A model generated the notes under the pieces. It was not told the origin of the DNA. It was given only the letters and a program-made list of their open reading frames with translations, and searched no databases. Source: DATFVJ01 sp963851085 (GTDB taxonomy: Bacteria > Actinomycetota > Actinomycetes > Streptosporangiales > Streptosporangiaceae). Taken from it: a DNA stretch of 64,000 nt. The number at the start of each line of letters is the position of its first letter. Within the stretch, counting starts at the first letter, position 1. Shown here one piece after another: positions 16,607-23,885 of this stretch. Location: the NCBI GenBank assembly GCA_963851085.1, contig CAWKNX010000018.1, forward strand, positions 62,001 to 126,000, written 5' to 3'. Both the position numbers and the translations under genes were made by a program.

Positions 16607-17233
16607 ATGCCTGCCCAGGGGAGCGATCCCCTGGAGTCCCCGAATGCGCCTGCCCAGGGGGGTGACCCCCGGGCACCCCGGCGCGCAGGCGTCCCGGCCC
16701 AGGGGGGCGACCCCCTGGAGTCCCCGAATGTGCCGGCACAACGGGACGGCCCCCTGGGGCCCCAGCGCGCGGCCGTGCCCGGCGCCCAGGGGAGCGATCC
16801 CCTGGAATCCCCGAATGTGCCTGCCCAGGGGGGTGACCCGGGCACTCATGGGCGCCGCGCCGCTGGCGAGCTTGAGGCGGAGGTCCTCGCGGTCCTGTTG
16901 CGCGCGGACGTCGCGCTGACTCCTGGCGACGTTAGCGCACACCTCGGCGGCGGCCTGGCATACAGCACCGTGGTGACGATTTTGTCCCGGCTGCACGCCA
17001 AGGGGGTGCTCACCCGCCGCAGAACCCGCCGGGCCTACGCGTACGCGCCAGTGGCCGACGAGTCAGGTCTGGCCGCCCGGAGGATGCGCCAGGTGCTCGA
17101 CGGCGAAGCCGACCGCGCAGCCGTTCTGGAGCATTTCGTTTCTGACCTGTCCGAGCGGGACGAGCAACTGCTGCGTAACCTGCTGCTCGGCGGCGGCCCT
17201 GCCCGCCAGCCAACGGACCGGGAGAGCCCGTGA
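16607..17233 (+). CDS. blaI: BlaI/MecI-family transcriptional repressor with repeat-coded N-terminus
   Basis: 208 residues in the longest form. The repressor proper starts near residue 84 (GELEAEVLAVLL) and has the winged helix of the family: YSTVVTILSRLHAKGVLTRR is the recognition region. The first ~80 residues are readings of a GC-rich palindromic repeat array and repeat the phrase PAQGGDPLESPN, which is odd. GTG at 16817 may be the real start, giving ~138 residues, the family norm. It is coupled to the M56 peptidase gene by TGATG. In such pairs the membrane peptidase senses cell-wall stress and inactivates the repressor. Confidence 0.8.
   Translation: MPAQGSDPLESPNAPAQGGDPRAPRRAGVPAQGGDPLESPNVPAQRDGPLGPQRAAVPGAQGSDPLESPNVPAQGGDPGTHGRRAAGELEAEVLAVLLRADVALTPGDVSAHLGGGLAYSTVVTILSRLHAKGVLTRRRTRRAYAYAPVADESGLAARRMRQVLDGEADRAAVLEHFVSDLSERDEQLLRNLLLGGGPARQPTDRESP
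16612..16850. repeat. Array of six GC-rich palindromic units
   Basis: Six hairpin units of the type CCAGGGG-n6-CCCCTGG, each followed by agtccccgaatgtgcctg or a variant, occupy 239 bp between the dedA/blaI promoter region and the BlaI winged helix. A similar single palindrome stands at 42117-42136. It may be untranslated leader or a coding insertion in blaI; the frame is open throughout. Confidence 0.8.
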
Positions 17234-18393
17234 TGGGCGCGGCCGTCTACCTTCCGCTCGTGCTGCCCGTGATCGTGGCCTTGGCCGCCCGGCCCGTGGC
17301 GGGCCTGCTGGCGCCCGGGCTCGCGACCTGGCTGCTCACCGTGTCATCGGTCGTGCTCGCCGCGGCGAGCGGTGCCGCGCTCGGTGTCCTCGTGATCGCC
17401 GGGGCGCTGCACGTCCCCGAGGTGGCGGCGCTGGGTCACGTGTCGCTCCGTGCGCTCCGCGACGGTGATCCGGCGGGCAGCGTCCCCGTGGCGGTCGTGG
17501 CCGGGCTGGCGCTCACGGCCGCGGTCGCCGCGGCCCTGCGCGCCGCATGGCGGCGTGCCCGCGCCCTGGTGGCCGCCTGTCACGCCGCGGCGTGCTTGCC
17601 GGCGGGTCAGCCGGCGGTGATCGAAGACGAAATGGCTGATGCGTTCGCCGTTCCTGGCCTGACCGGCCGCCAGGGCCGCGTCATCGTGTCGACAGGCATG
17701 CTCGCCGTTCTCGACAACGCGCAGCGCCGCGCGCTGCTCGCTCACGAGCGTGCCCATCTGGCCGGACGGCACCACCTCTTCCTGGCCGCCGCGCACCTGG
17801 CGGCCGCCGCGAACCCACTGCTGCGCCCGGTGGAACGGGCGGTCGCGTATACGGTCGAGCGCTGGGCCGACGAGCGGGCCGCCGAGATCACGGGCGACAG
17901 GCGCATGACCGCGCTCGCCGTGGGCAAGGCCGCGCTCGCCAAGGCGGGGCGCCCGGCACCACGGGTGAGCACTGCCAGCACTGCCAGCACTGCCAGCACC
18001 GTCGGCGCCGCCAGCACCGGGGGCACCGCCAGCACCGCCAGCACCGGGGGCACCGGGGGCACCGGGGGCATGGCCGGCGCTGTCGGCGCTGTCGGCACTG
18101 TCGGCAGTGTCGGCATCGTGTACGGGGCGATCCTTCCCGTGGACGGCCAGGTAGATGGCGGGGCGGGTGCCGGAGCCGTGTCTCTTTCCCATGCGGGGCC
18201 CGTTCCGCGCCGGGTGGCGGCACTGCTCGATCCGCGTCCAGGGCTATGGCCACGGCGGCGGATCGCGCTTGCGGCTGCGGTCGCGGCGATCGCCGTCGCC
18301 TCCGTCGTAGCCGCTGGCGAAGCCGCGGCAGACCTGCACAACGTGGTCGAGACGGCACAGTCGGCCGCGTCATGGCACAGCGCTGCGCGCTGA
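17233..18393 (+). CDS. M56-family membrane metallopeptidase (BlaR1/MecR1-type)
   Basis: 386 residues from the ATG at 17233 (GTG 17230 is equally open). It has two to three N-terminal TM helices, then the zinc motif HERAH (about 171-175) and a downstream ERWADERAAE that should give the third ligand. A long Ser/Thr/Ala/Gly low-complexity stretch from tandem agcactgcc-type repeats (about 240-290) breaks the C-terminal half, and a last TM lies near 345-365. No penicillin-binding sensor domain is present, as usual for actinobacterial BlaI partners. It is expected to cleave BlaI or another target in response to envelope stress. Confidence 0.85.
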   Translation: MGAAVYLPLVLPVIVALAARPVAGLLAPGLATWLLTVSSVVLAAASGAALGVLVIAGALHVPEVAALGHVSLRALRDGDPAGSVPVAVVAGLALTAAVAAALRAAWRRARALVAACHAAACLPAGQPAVIEDEMADAFAVPGLTGRQGRVIVSTGMLAVLDNAQRRALLAHERAHLAGRHHLFLAAAHLAAAANPLLRPVERAVAYTVERWADERAAEITGDRRMTALAVGKAALAKAGRPAPRVSTASTASTASTVGAASTGGTASTASTGGTGGTGGMAGAVGAVGTVGSVGIVYGAILPVDGQVDGGAGAGAVSLSHAGPVPRRVAALLDPRPGLWPRRRIALAAAVAAIAVASVVAAGEAAADLHNVVETAQSAASWHSAAR

Positions 18394-18471
18394 CGCGTCC
18401 CCCCGAACCCAAGGTCCATTGCGGGCTGTCGCACGATCCGGGCCCGAGAGGTTTCGGGCGAAAGCCCGATC

Positions 18472-18511
18472 GATTGCCGTAGGGCGTGCCGTCCGTGCCC
18501 TACGGGCAATC
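18472..18511. terminator. Hairpin after the M56 gene, possible terminator
   Basis: Arms gattgccgtagggc and gccctacgggcaatc pair over 14 bp with one bulged G and an 11-base loop, about 80 bp after the M56 stop. There is no T-run, as is common in high-GC actinomycetes. Confidence 0.5.
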
Positions 18512-18651
18512 GTGAGTCTCTCGGCGGCCTGGCGGCGGCACTGCATCGAGTCGCGGGCCGGGCACCGTGCTCTGGCAACCCAAGCAATGGCCCGCTGCTG
18601 GGGTTATCCCGCGGCTGTCAATTTGTACCATCGCCTCTGACCCACGGCGGC

Positions 18652-18708
18652 TTCATGATCGCGGTAACTTTTCCGCACATATCGCCGAGAAGTTACCGCG
18701 ATCATGAA
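18652..18708. repeat. 57-bp palindromic element, copy 2 (inverted)
   Basis: Exact reverse complement of 1786-1842 over all 57 bp, with 19-bp arms at 18652-18670 and 18690-18708. The flanking bases cggc are shared on the left of both copies. Confidence 0.9.
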
Positions 18709-18991
18709 GCTCGGCGTTGCCTGGGCCGCGGCCATCGCCCGGATCATGATCCATGGCCGTTGGGCACAGGATCGCACCGGCAATGGGCCATTGCGGGGGT
18801 ATGGCATCGCGATGGCCATCGCCGCATCCAAGAGGCACAGATCTTGAGCAGGATCTCGATTTTGCCTGTTGACAGTCGTGTATCACAGCAGCAATCCGTC
18901 CTGGGTGCACACCTCTTCCGGTGGGACTTGACGTAACTGCTGGCGCGCGGCGGGTGGAGGGTTGCTGGAGTGGCGTAGCGGCCCGGATGCA

Positions 18992-19120
18992 GGCCCGGAA
19001 GGCTTGGCCGGCCCGGAAGGCTTCGGCCAGGCCCGGAAGGCTTGGCCGGCCCGGAAGGCTTGGCCGGCCCGGAAGGCCTGGCCAGGCCCGGAAGGCCTGG
19101 CCGGCCCGGAAGGCTCGGCA
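18992..19120. repeat. 18-bp tandem repeat array (7 copies)
   Basis: Seven near-identical copies of ggcccggaaggcttggcc, some 19-20 bp or with single changes, in non-coding DNA. Read as protein it would give RKAWPA-type repeats, which is not credible as a gene. Confidence 0.85.
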
Positions 19121-19636
19121 GGCCCGGCGGCCCGCGCGGGGCCTTTGCCGGGGCCGGTGGTGGGGCGTCGCAGGATGTGGCGGCCGGTGTCTGAGGGCTG
19201 GTGGGTGCAGGCGTGCTGTAGGCCGCCCTACGGGACGTTCATCGCGGAGAACGGCGCTGTTACCGGCGCTGCTACCAGCGCTGCTCATCCGGCGGTTCGC
19301 CGAGGGCAGCGGGGCCGAAGGCGACAGAGGCCCACCGGACGTGGATCGATTGCCGCCGGGGTGGCTCCCGCGTTGGCGGACATCCACCTTGGGTAACAGG
19401 CTGGACGGCCGGAGATCCCGCGATTGTGCCCGGGGCACATCCACGCTCACGCCAGCCCCGCCGCCCGCACCCACCGCCGGCCTGGCTCAAATGCCTGATT
19501 GCGGGTTCGCTGTCGTGTGCAGGGTCGGCAGCCGCATTGCGTCCTGTGGCACCCTGTGGCGTCACGTGGCGCGTCCCGGGACGAAGTCCAGTCCGCTGAT
19601 CACTTTTTGTAATTCACCGGAATCATACTGTGAGAA

Positions 19637-19652
19637 TGTGATCCATATCACA
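19637..19652. promoter_or_regulatory. CRP-type operator, perfect palindrome
   Basis: TGTGATCCATATCACA matches TGTGA-n6-TCACA, the consensus of E. coli CRP and mycobacterial CRP (Rv3676), at all ten fixed bases. It lies ~240 bp before the first transglycosylase-like gene. Mycobacterial CRP is known to control rpfA, a comparable wall-lytic gene. Confidence 0.65.
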
Positions 19653-19892
19653 TAACTGGTGTCACCGGCGACACAGCTTTCCATGCCGAATCGGTTGCGG
19701 ACCCCTCCCACTCCTCTGGCAACGTTGGGCGCCGACAGCACGTACTGGACAGGGCGACGCTCCGGCAGGCGTTCCCTACCGCGCGTTGTCAATGGAGCCC
19801 GGCCCGCGATCGTCCGGACCTGCTGCCCTGCATCGCAGCGGTCCATTCATCGGTCGCCTCGTGGGCACGTTTGGCCGACGGAAGGGACTGCC

Positions 19893-20579
19893 TTGTCACC
19901 ACGCCCGGAACGGGTTAGGGGCAGGAGGCACGCGCACCGCCGCGGGGGATCCGGTGCCGGAGCTGTGATGGTGCCCGTTGCTGCGGTGGCCGCCGTGATG
20001 GCGGTCGTTGTCGGCGCGTACGTGCTGATGTCGGCCACTGGGTCGTCCGGCCATTCCGCGCAGGCCGCGACCGTACTGGTCGAGGCCAGGCATGCGGTCG
20101 CGCTGCTCGAGCAGGAGCGGCAGCAGATGATCGCGATGGATGAGGCGTCGCGGTCCTCCCATGTCCTTGCCGCACCGAAACTCGCGACTACGTCCGTGCC
20201 CGTCGCGCCCACGAGCACGGGCAGCCCGGGCAGCCCGGCCTCGTCCGGTTCGGTCCCGCCGCTCGGCCCGGTGGATCCGGGCAGTGCACGCGCGGACGCG
20301 GAGAACCTGATGCCGAGTTTCGGCTGGAGCCCGAGCACGTATTTCGGCTGCCTCGACAACATTTGGTCGAGGGAGAGCGGCTGGCGCTACAACGCCTCGA
20401 ACCCCAGCGGCGCCTATGGGATACCGCAGGCCCTTCCTGGTTCCAAGATGGCAAGCGCCGGCGCCGACTGGCAGACGAATCCGGTCACCCAGATCAAGTG
20501 GGGCCTCGGCTATATCCAGGGTAGATATGGCGACCCATGCGCCGCCTGGGCGTACTGGCAGGCCAACGGATCCTACTGA
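19893..20579 (+). CDS. Secreted transglycosylase-like cell-wall hydrolase, copy 1
   Basis: 228 residues from the TTG at 19893, placed 5 bases after GGAAGGGA; the twin downstream starts the same way. A basic N-terminus and one TM or uncleaved signal (VMVPVAAVAAVMAVVVGAYV) precede an Ala/Ser/Pro linker and the C-terminal lytic-transglycosylase-like domain: NIWSRESGWRYNASNPSGAYGIPQ, with the Glu of RESGW as probable catalytic acid, then GLGYIQGRYGDPCAAWAYW. The protein should cut glycan strands outside the membrane in growth or germination. The second gene is 65% or more alike in this domain, so the pair is a tandem duplication. Confidence 0.8.
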   Translation: MSPRPERVRGRRHAHRRGGSGAGAVMVPVAAVAAVMAVVVGAYVLMSATGSSGHSAQAATVLVEARHAVALLEQERQQMIAMDEASRSSHVLAAPKLATTSVPVAPTSTGSPGSPASSGSVPPLGPVDPGSARADAENLMPSFGWSPSTYFGCLDNIWSRESGWRYNASNPSGAYGIPQALPGSKMASAGADWQTNPVTQIKWGLGYIQGRYGDPCAAWAYWQANGSY

Positions 20580-20655
20580 GGAATTAGCACTCCGCAATCG
20601 CACGACTACTTTTAGCTGGCAACGACACCGGCACAATTAACCGTCGGCGGTTGGC

Positions 20656-20684
20656 TTGGCGCCCAGCGGATGACTACTTACAGT
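20656..20684 (+). promoter_or_regulatory. Sigma70-like promoter candidate
   Basis: TTGGCG and TACAGT are separated by exactly 17 bases. A related block recurs about 230 bp downstream with TTGGCA and TACTAA at 18 bases, so two start sites are possible for the second transglycosylase-like gene. Confidence 0.4.
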
Positions 20685-20709
20685 GATTAGCCGCGTGAGC
20701 ATGGTCAAT

Positions 20710-20725
20710 TGTGACGGGAGTCACT
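20710..20725. promoter_or_regulatory. CRP-type operator, one mismatch
   Basis: TGTGACGGGAGTCACT matches the CRP palindrome at nine of ten fixed bases. Confidence 0.4.
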
Positions 20726-20734
20726 TGCTGTCCC

Positions 20735-20806
20735 AAAAGGGAAGCCGAGGGCTGAAATCCCAGGTGAGCTACGGCCTTGAGGACCCAAATCGAGGTTTGA
20801 GCGTCC
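20735..20806 (+). other. Structured leader or 3' UTR candidate
   Basis: Two stacked hairpins can be drawn: GGGA-AGCC-gag-GGCT-gaaa-TCCC (about 20740-20762), and GGAC with CAAA-tcgagg-TTTG and GTCC (about 20780-20806). It lies between the twin genes and between two CRP-type sites. No known riboswitch family was matched with confidence. Confidence 0.3.
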
Positions 20807-20810
20807 AAAA

Positions 20811-20826
20811 TGTGATTTAGGTTACA
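20811..20826. promoter_or_regulatory. CRP-type operator, one mismatch
   Basis: TGTGATTTAGGTTACA matches TGTGA-n6-TCACA at nine of ten fixed bases, about 210 bp before the second transglycosylase-like gene, much like the site before copy 1. Confidence 0.5.
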
Positions 20827-21037
20827 TCTGATTTCGTCTGATTTCGGGTGCCCTTGCTCCCAAGAGTTGGCAGTGTGAGTGGCCGTTGGCACCCAGCGCG
20901 CGTGGCGATTACTAAGAGTGATCTGCCGCCCTGATCCGCGGCAGGCCCGCGCGCCGCCGTCTCGCCGCCGTCTTTGCGGCGGGACAGTTGTCCCGGGTGG
21001 AAGCCGTCGCGCACGCGCGACCGACCGAAGGCACATC

Positions 21038-21823
21038 TTGTCTTCTCACCGGAACCACTTCCGGAATCCATTCCGCCAGATCGCGGCCACGGTCAGGCGG
21101 TCCGCCTCCGCTGTACGCCAGATCCTGTTCCGCAAGCCGGCCGCAATCGCGGGCCTGGCAGCCGGGATGGCTGTGGTGGCCGCCATCAGCCTTGGAACCG
21201 TCCTGTTGTGGCCGGCAAGCGAAGCATCGAATGCGGGGGTTGCAGCCCTCAGTGCGCAAACGTTTACCGGAGCCGCCGGTGCGGTCACGACCCTCGACAC
21301 GGGTCTTGATGCACGCCGGATGCGCCCGGCGGAGCTCGCCGCAAGTGATCACGCCGCCAGGCTGCGGTTCGTCAAGGCGCAGGCGCGCAAGGCGGCAGAG
21401 AAGAGGGCCGCGGCGGCACGGGCCGCGGCGGAGCTTGCTCAGCAGCAAGCGGCCCAGCGGACGCAGGCCGGCCAGTCGGGTTCGTCGGGCTCGGGCTCAT
21501 CGGGCACCTCGCCACAGCCTTCCGGGTCACCACAGCAGATTGCCAGTGGGATGCTGGGGAGCTTCGGCTGGGGACAGGACCAGTTCGGCTGTCTTGACTC
21601 GCTCTGGAGCGCGGAGAGCGGCTGGAATCCCAGCGCGTCCAACCCAAGCTCGGGCGCGTACGGGATCCCGCAAGCACTCCCGGGATCCAAGATGGCCAGC
21701 GCCGGTGCGGACTGGCAAACCAACCCGGCCACCCAGATCCGCTGGGGCCTTGGCTACATCCAGGGGCTCTACGGATCGCCATGTGGGGCGTGGTCCCACG
21801 AGCAGTCAACCGGCTGGTACTAG
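21038..21823 (+). CDS. Secreted transglycosylase-like cell-wall hydrolase, copy 2
   Basis: 261 residues from the TTG at 21038, 7 bases after GAAGG. The layout matches copy 1: basic start, one TM (AIAGLAAGMAVVAAISLGTVLLW), a helical Ala/Lys/Arg-rich segment with coiled-coil character (KAQARKAAEKRAAAARAA), a Gly/Ser linker and the transglycosylase-like domain (SLWSAESGWNPSASN, with AESGW giving the probable catalytic Glu, then AYGIPQALPGSKMASAGADW). The domain probably acts on peptidoglycan outside the cell. The helical insert, absent from copy 1, may set reach through the wall. Two CRP-type sites upstream suggest cAMP-linked control. Confidence 0.8.
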   Translation: MSSHRNHFRNPFRQIAATVRRSASAVRQILFRKPAAIAGLAAGMAVVAAISLGTVLLWPASEASNAGVAALSAQTFTGAAGAVTTLDTGLDARRMRPAELAASDHAARLRFVKAQARKAAEKRAAAARAAAELAQQQAAQRTQAGQSGSSGSGSSGTSPQPSGSPQQIASGMLGSFGWGQDQFGCLDSLWSAESGWNPSASNPSSGAYGIPQALPGSKMASAGADWQTNPATQIRWGLGYIQGLYGSPCGAWSHEQSTGWY

Positions 21824-22147
21824 CTAGTCCGCGTGCAGGAGACCCTGTCACTGCGAGCGGACCGGCGAGCAGCCAAAGGCAGCAGGGTCAGGCGGTGGCC
21901 TGCCTGGCGTGGCCGCCCTCTAGGAGTGTGCTGTGCCATTGCAGATGCCAGAACGCAGCCAGCCACCCTCCGGCGTCGCGCGGCCGGCCAGAGATCTGCG
22001 GGATGCGCACCGCATCCGAGGCCCGGGCTCAGCTGGAGCCCGACCCTGGGCTGGCGCGGCGCTAGTCAGGTCCCGCACGCCGAGAACGCCTGGAGCCGGC
22101 CGCGTCGCGGCCGGCTCCAGGCGCTTCTGGCAAGCCGGGTGCCGCGG
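21824..22147. other. Convergent intergenic region with a strong hairpin
   Basis: 324 bp between the end of the second transglycosylase-like gene and the end of the leftward 22.3 kb gene. Apart from the hairpin at 22088-22122 nothing distinctive was seen. Confidence 0.6.
22088..22122. terminator. Bidirectional terminator-like hairpin
   Basis: A perfect 17-bp inverted repeat (gcctggagccggccgcg and its complement) is centred on a single T at 22105. It stands between convergent genes and could stop transcripts from both sides; there is no T-run. Confidence 0.6.
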
Positions 22148-22271
22148 CTACTCCTCTTGTTCGGCTTCTGGTCCGACATGCTGAGTGCCGACAGCGATCC
22201 GCACCGCCACGCCGCGGATGTCGGCCAGCGCCGCGTCGAGATTGTTGGTGGCGTGTTCGAGTTCGCTGCAA

Positions 22272-22595
22272 TCACCGGCGCGGGGCAGGCCGTGCGCGCA
22301 CGCTCGCCAGATCCAGACCTGCGCTGATCAGATGGTTCGCGGCCGCGCCAAGCAGCTGCGCTATCCGGCGCTCGGCGTCAGCGGACTGGGCGTGCGAGCC
22401 TGCGAGCTGCGCGAGCTCAGGCGGCGCGGGATCCTCGCCGGCGACCGTGAGATCAGGCTCCGGCTGGGCAGCGAGGACACCGGCGGGCGTTGCGGTAACA
22501 CGCCGCGCGGCCAGGCCGGGACTTGGCGGAGCGGCATCCACGGCCGACCGGGCGGGCGCCTGGGCGTGGGGTGGACCCGTATGGCTGTGCGTCAT
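22272..22595 (-). CDS. Small protein coupled to the HTH gene, probably frameshifted
   Basis: 107 residues. Its ATG overlaps the stop of the HTH gene (ATGA), so the two are translationally coupled. The first half is Pro/Ala-rich; the second is helical (ERRIAQLLGAAANHLISAGLDLASV). The frame then stops, but a neighbouring frame on the same strand goes on with SELEHATNNLDAALADIRGV and ends EAEQEE-stop at 22148-22150, helical and coding-like. A missing or extra base near 22290-22300 probably truncates a protein of ~147 residues. Function unknown; by context a partner of the HTH protein. Confidence 0.5.
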   Translation of the reverse strand: MTHSHTGPPHAQAPARSAVDAAPPSPGLAARRVTATPAGVLAAQPEPDLTVAGEDPAPPELAQLAGSHAQSADAERRIAQLLGAAANHLISAGLDLASVRARPAPRR

Positions 22596-23047
22596 GGTCC
22601 TGCTCCGCCTCTTGCCTGGTCGCGGCTCGTCCCAGCGGGCCGCGACGACAGGGCATCACGTTGCGGATCCGCGGGTGAACCGGGCCGTGGGCGGCGCGGT
22701 GCCTGCCGCAACAGCGCCGACACCCGCTGCCGGGTCACACCAAGGACCGCGGCGATCTCATCCATCGTCATGCCCTCGTCGTACAGGGCGCTTGCCTCCG
22801 TCTGCCGGAACCTGCCCCCGGCGTCAGAGAGCGCCTTGAAGGCATCGGAGATGAGTTCGAGAACCTGCATCCGCGTCTTCAGCGGCACGAGCTGCGCGTA
22901 CGAGAGCCCATTCGAGCTCCCCAGGTGCGTCAGTGGTCCACCGTCGAAAAGCGCGTTTAGCCTGCGCCGCAACTCTTCAGTCGCAGTCGTAAGTTCATAG
23001 AGGCAGGCCAGCGCGTCATCCGCACGGCCCTGCCGACTCGACCGCAC
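22592..23047 (-). CDS. Helix-turn-helix regulator, sigma-70 region 4-like
   Basis: 151 residues from the GTG at 23047; a TTG at 23083 is in frame but would place a CRP-like palindrome inside the gene. A helical N-terminal half (LYELTTATEELRRRLNALFDGG) precedes a helix-turn-helix: SALYDEGMTMDEIAAVLGVTRQRVSALLRQ (about 108-137), the 'pattern-matching' HTH found in sigma factors and small repressors. The C-terminus is basic and disordered. It is likely a DNA-binding regulator of its own two-gene operon or of the neighbouring wall hydrolases; targets are not shown. Confidence 0.7.
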   Translation of the reverse strand: MRSSRQGRADDALACLYELTTATEELRRRLNALFDGGPLTHLGSSNGLSYAQLVPLKTRMQVLELISDAFKALSDAGGRFRQTEASALYDEGMTMDEIAAVLGVTRQRVSALLRQAPRRPRPGSPADPQRDALSSRPAGTSRDQARGGAGP

Positions 23048-23396
23048 GCTCCCTAATGTGACACGCAACACATATTGCGGCAAGTGAAAGTGCGGGAATT
23101 CTCGTCGGCCCCGTCGGTGCCTTATCGGTGGAGAAGTGCGAACTGCCGGTCGCGGATGGTCGCGCGCCAGTGGTCACGCGGCAGGGCCCGCAGCTCCGTC
23201 GGCGGATCTGTAAGGGGTGCCCGAGCGAACAGTGCCCGGGTGGGAATCGCAGGCTCTGCTTGTTTTCGGGGAGCGAGCGCCTAGTGATTGCTGCGCGCGA
23301 CGACGACAACACCGCGGGTGCCCGGCGGGGCGTGGTCGTGAACCACGTGGTCGTGAGCCACAGAGCCACGAAGACTCTCGTCCTACCGGCCAGTCG
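23048..23396. other. Intergenic region upstream of the HTH gene
   Basis: 349 bp with one CRP-like palindrome at its left end (23056-23071). A rightward ORF from GTG 23128 has a Cys cluster (CKGCPSEQCPGGNRRLC) but no ribosome site and runs into the kinase gene, so it is not called as a gene. Confidence 0.4.
23056..23071. promoter_or_regulatory. CRP-type operator near the HTH gene, one mismatch
   Basis: TGTGACACGCAACACA matches the CRP palindrome at nine of ten fixed bases, directly before the GTG start of the HTH gene. Confidence 0.35.
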
Positions 23397-23885
23397 CTAC
23401 CACGCGGGGCTGAAGGTCGCAAGCGCCTCTCTGAGCAGGGGCAGGCTCGCCTGCCACCGTGACGCGGGCGTGGACCAGTAGACGGCGAACGACTGGCTGG
23501 CGGCCGGCCCGCGCGCTATCAGTACCCGGTCGAGCACGTCGGTCTTGCCGCCGGACTGGCCGCGCCAGCTGAACGCCCAGTCCGCGGCGGCGGTTCCCTG
23601 GTACCTGACAGGCCTGATGAAGTAGCGGTGGTACCCAGGGAATGTGCCCTGCAGCAGGCTCTGCCGTTGCAGTAACAAGAGTTCTGCAACCATCCCCGAA
23701 TAGGCGTGTGGCGTGAGGTCAAGCTCGAGGAACCTGGCACCCGCGGGGTCTTCGATGAACGCCTGCATGCCGTTGTGCCTGACCCGCCAGCCGGAGGGCA
23801 CGGCGACGCGGAACCCAGCCGTGCCGCTGCCCGCAGCCCCCGCCCGTTGCGTATACCAGCGGAAACCCGCAGGAACGGCCGGCGG
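23397..23885 (-). pseudogene. Extracellular domain of the Ser/Thr kinase, out of frame
   Basis: About 160 residues in a frame one base off the kinase upstream. It begins around AVPAGFRWYTQRAGAAGSG and runs through GFRVAVPSGWRVRHNG, IEDPAGARFLELDLTPH and SFAVYWSTPASRW to a normal stop at 23397. This is a compact beta-rich domain typical of the extracytoplasmic ends of actinobacterial membrane kinases. The kinase frame over 23719-23880 is by contrast Arg/Cys/His-rich and not protein-like. The two are best read as one gene broken near 23872-23885. Confidence 0.7.

Larger units (their letters stand above)
18394..19892. other. Long gene-free region with repeats and a CRP-type site
   Basis: 1.5 kb without a credible gene: ORFs on both strands are poor in domains and run through repeats. 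It holds a hairpin (18472-18511), the second 57-bp palindrome (18652-18708), an 18-bp tandem array (18992-19120), and a TGTGA-n6-TCACA palindrome (19637-19652) about 240 bp before the first transglycosylase-like gene. The last ~240 bp probably form a long 5' leader. Confidence 0.6.
20580..21037. other. Leader and promoter region of the second transglycosylase-like gene
   Basis: 458 bp without a gene. It holds a promoter-like TTGGCG-n17-TACAGT (20656-20684), two CRP-type palindromes (20710-20725, 20811-20826), and between them hairpin-forming sequence (20735-20806). A diverged second copy of the promoter block (TTGGCACCCAGCG with ACTAAGAGTGAT, about 20884-20920) follows. Confidence 0.6.

Noticed and set aside
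18653..19655. ORFs of 240-270 residues on both strands in the gene-free region
   Set aside because: They read through the palindrome and the 18-bp tandem array and lack ribosome sites and domain content.
20640..21030. c-di-AMP (ydaO) riboswitch upstream of the second transglycosylase-like gene
   Set aside because: Such genes often have one, but the conserved 3' core with CAGCTAACC-like bases was not found.
23128..23481. 117-residue ORF with CKGCPSEQC cluster
   Set aside because: GC-rich third positions make it tempting, but no ribosome site, overlap with the kinase end and no known family.
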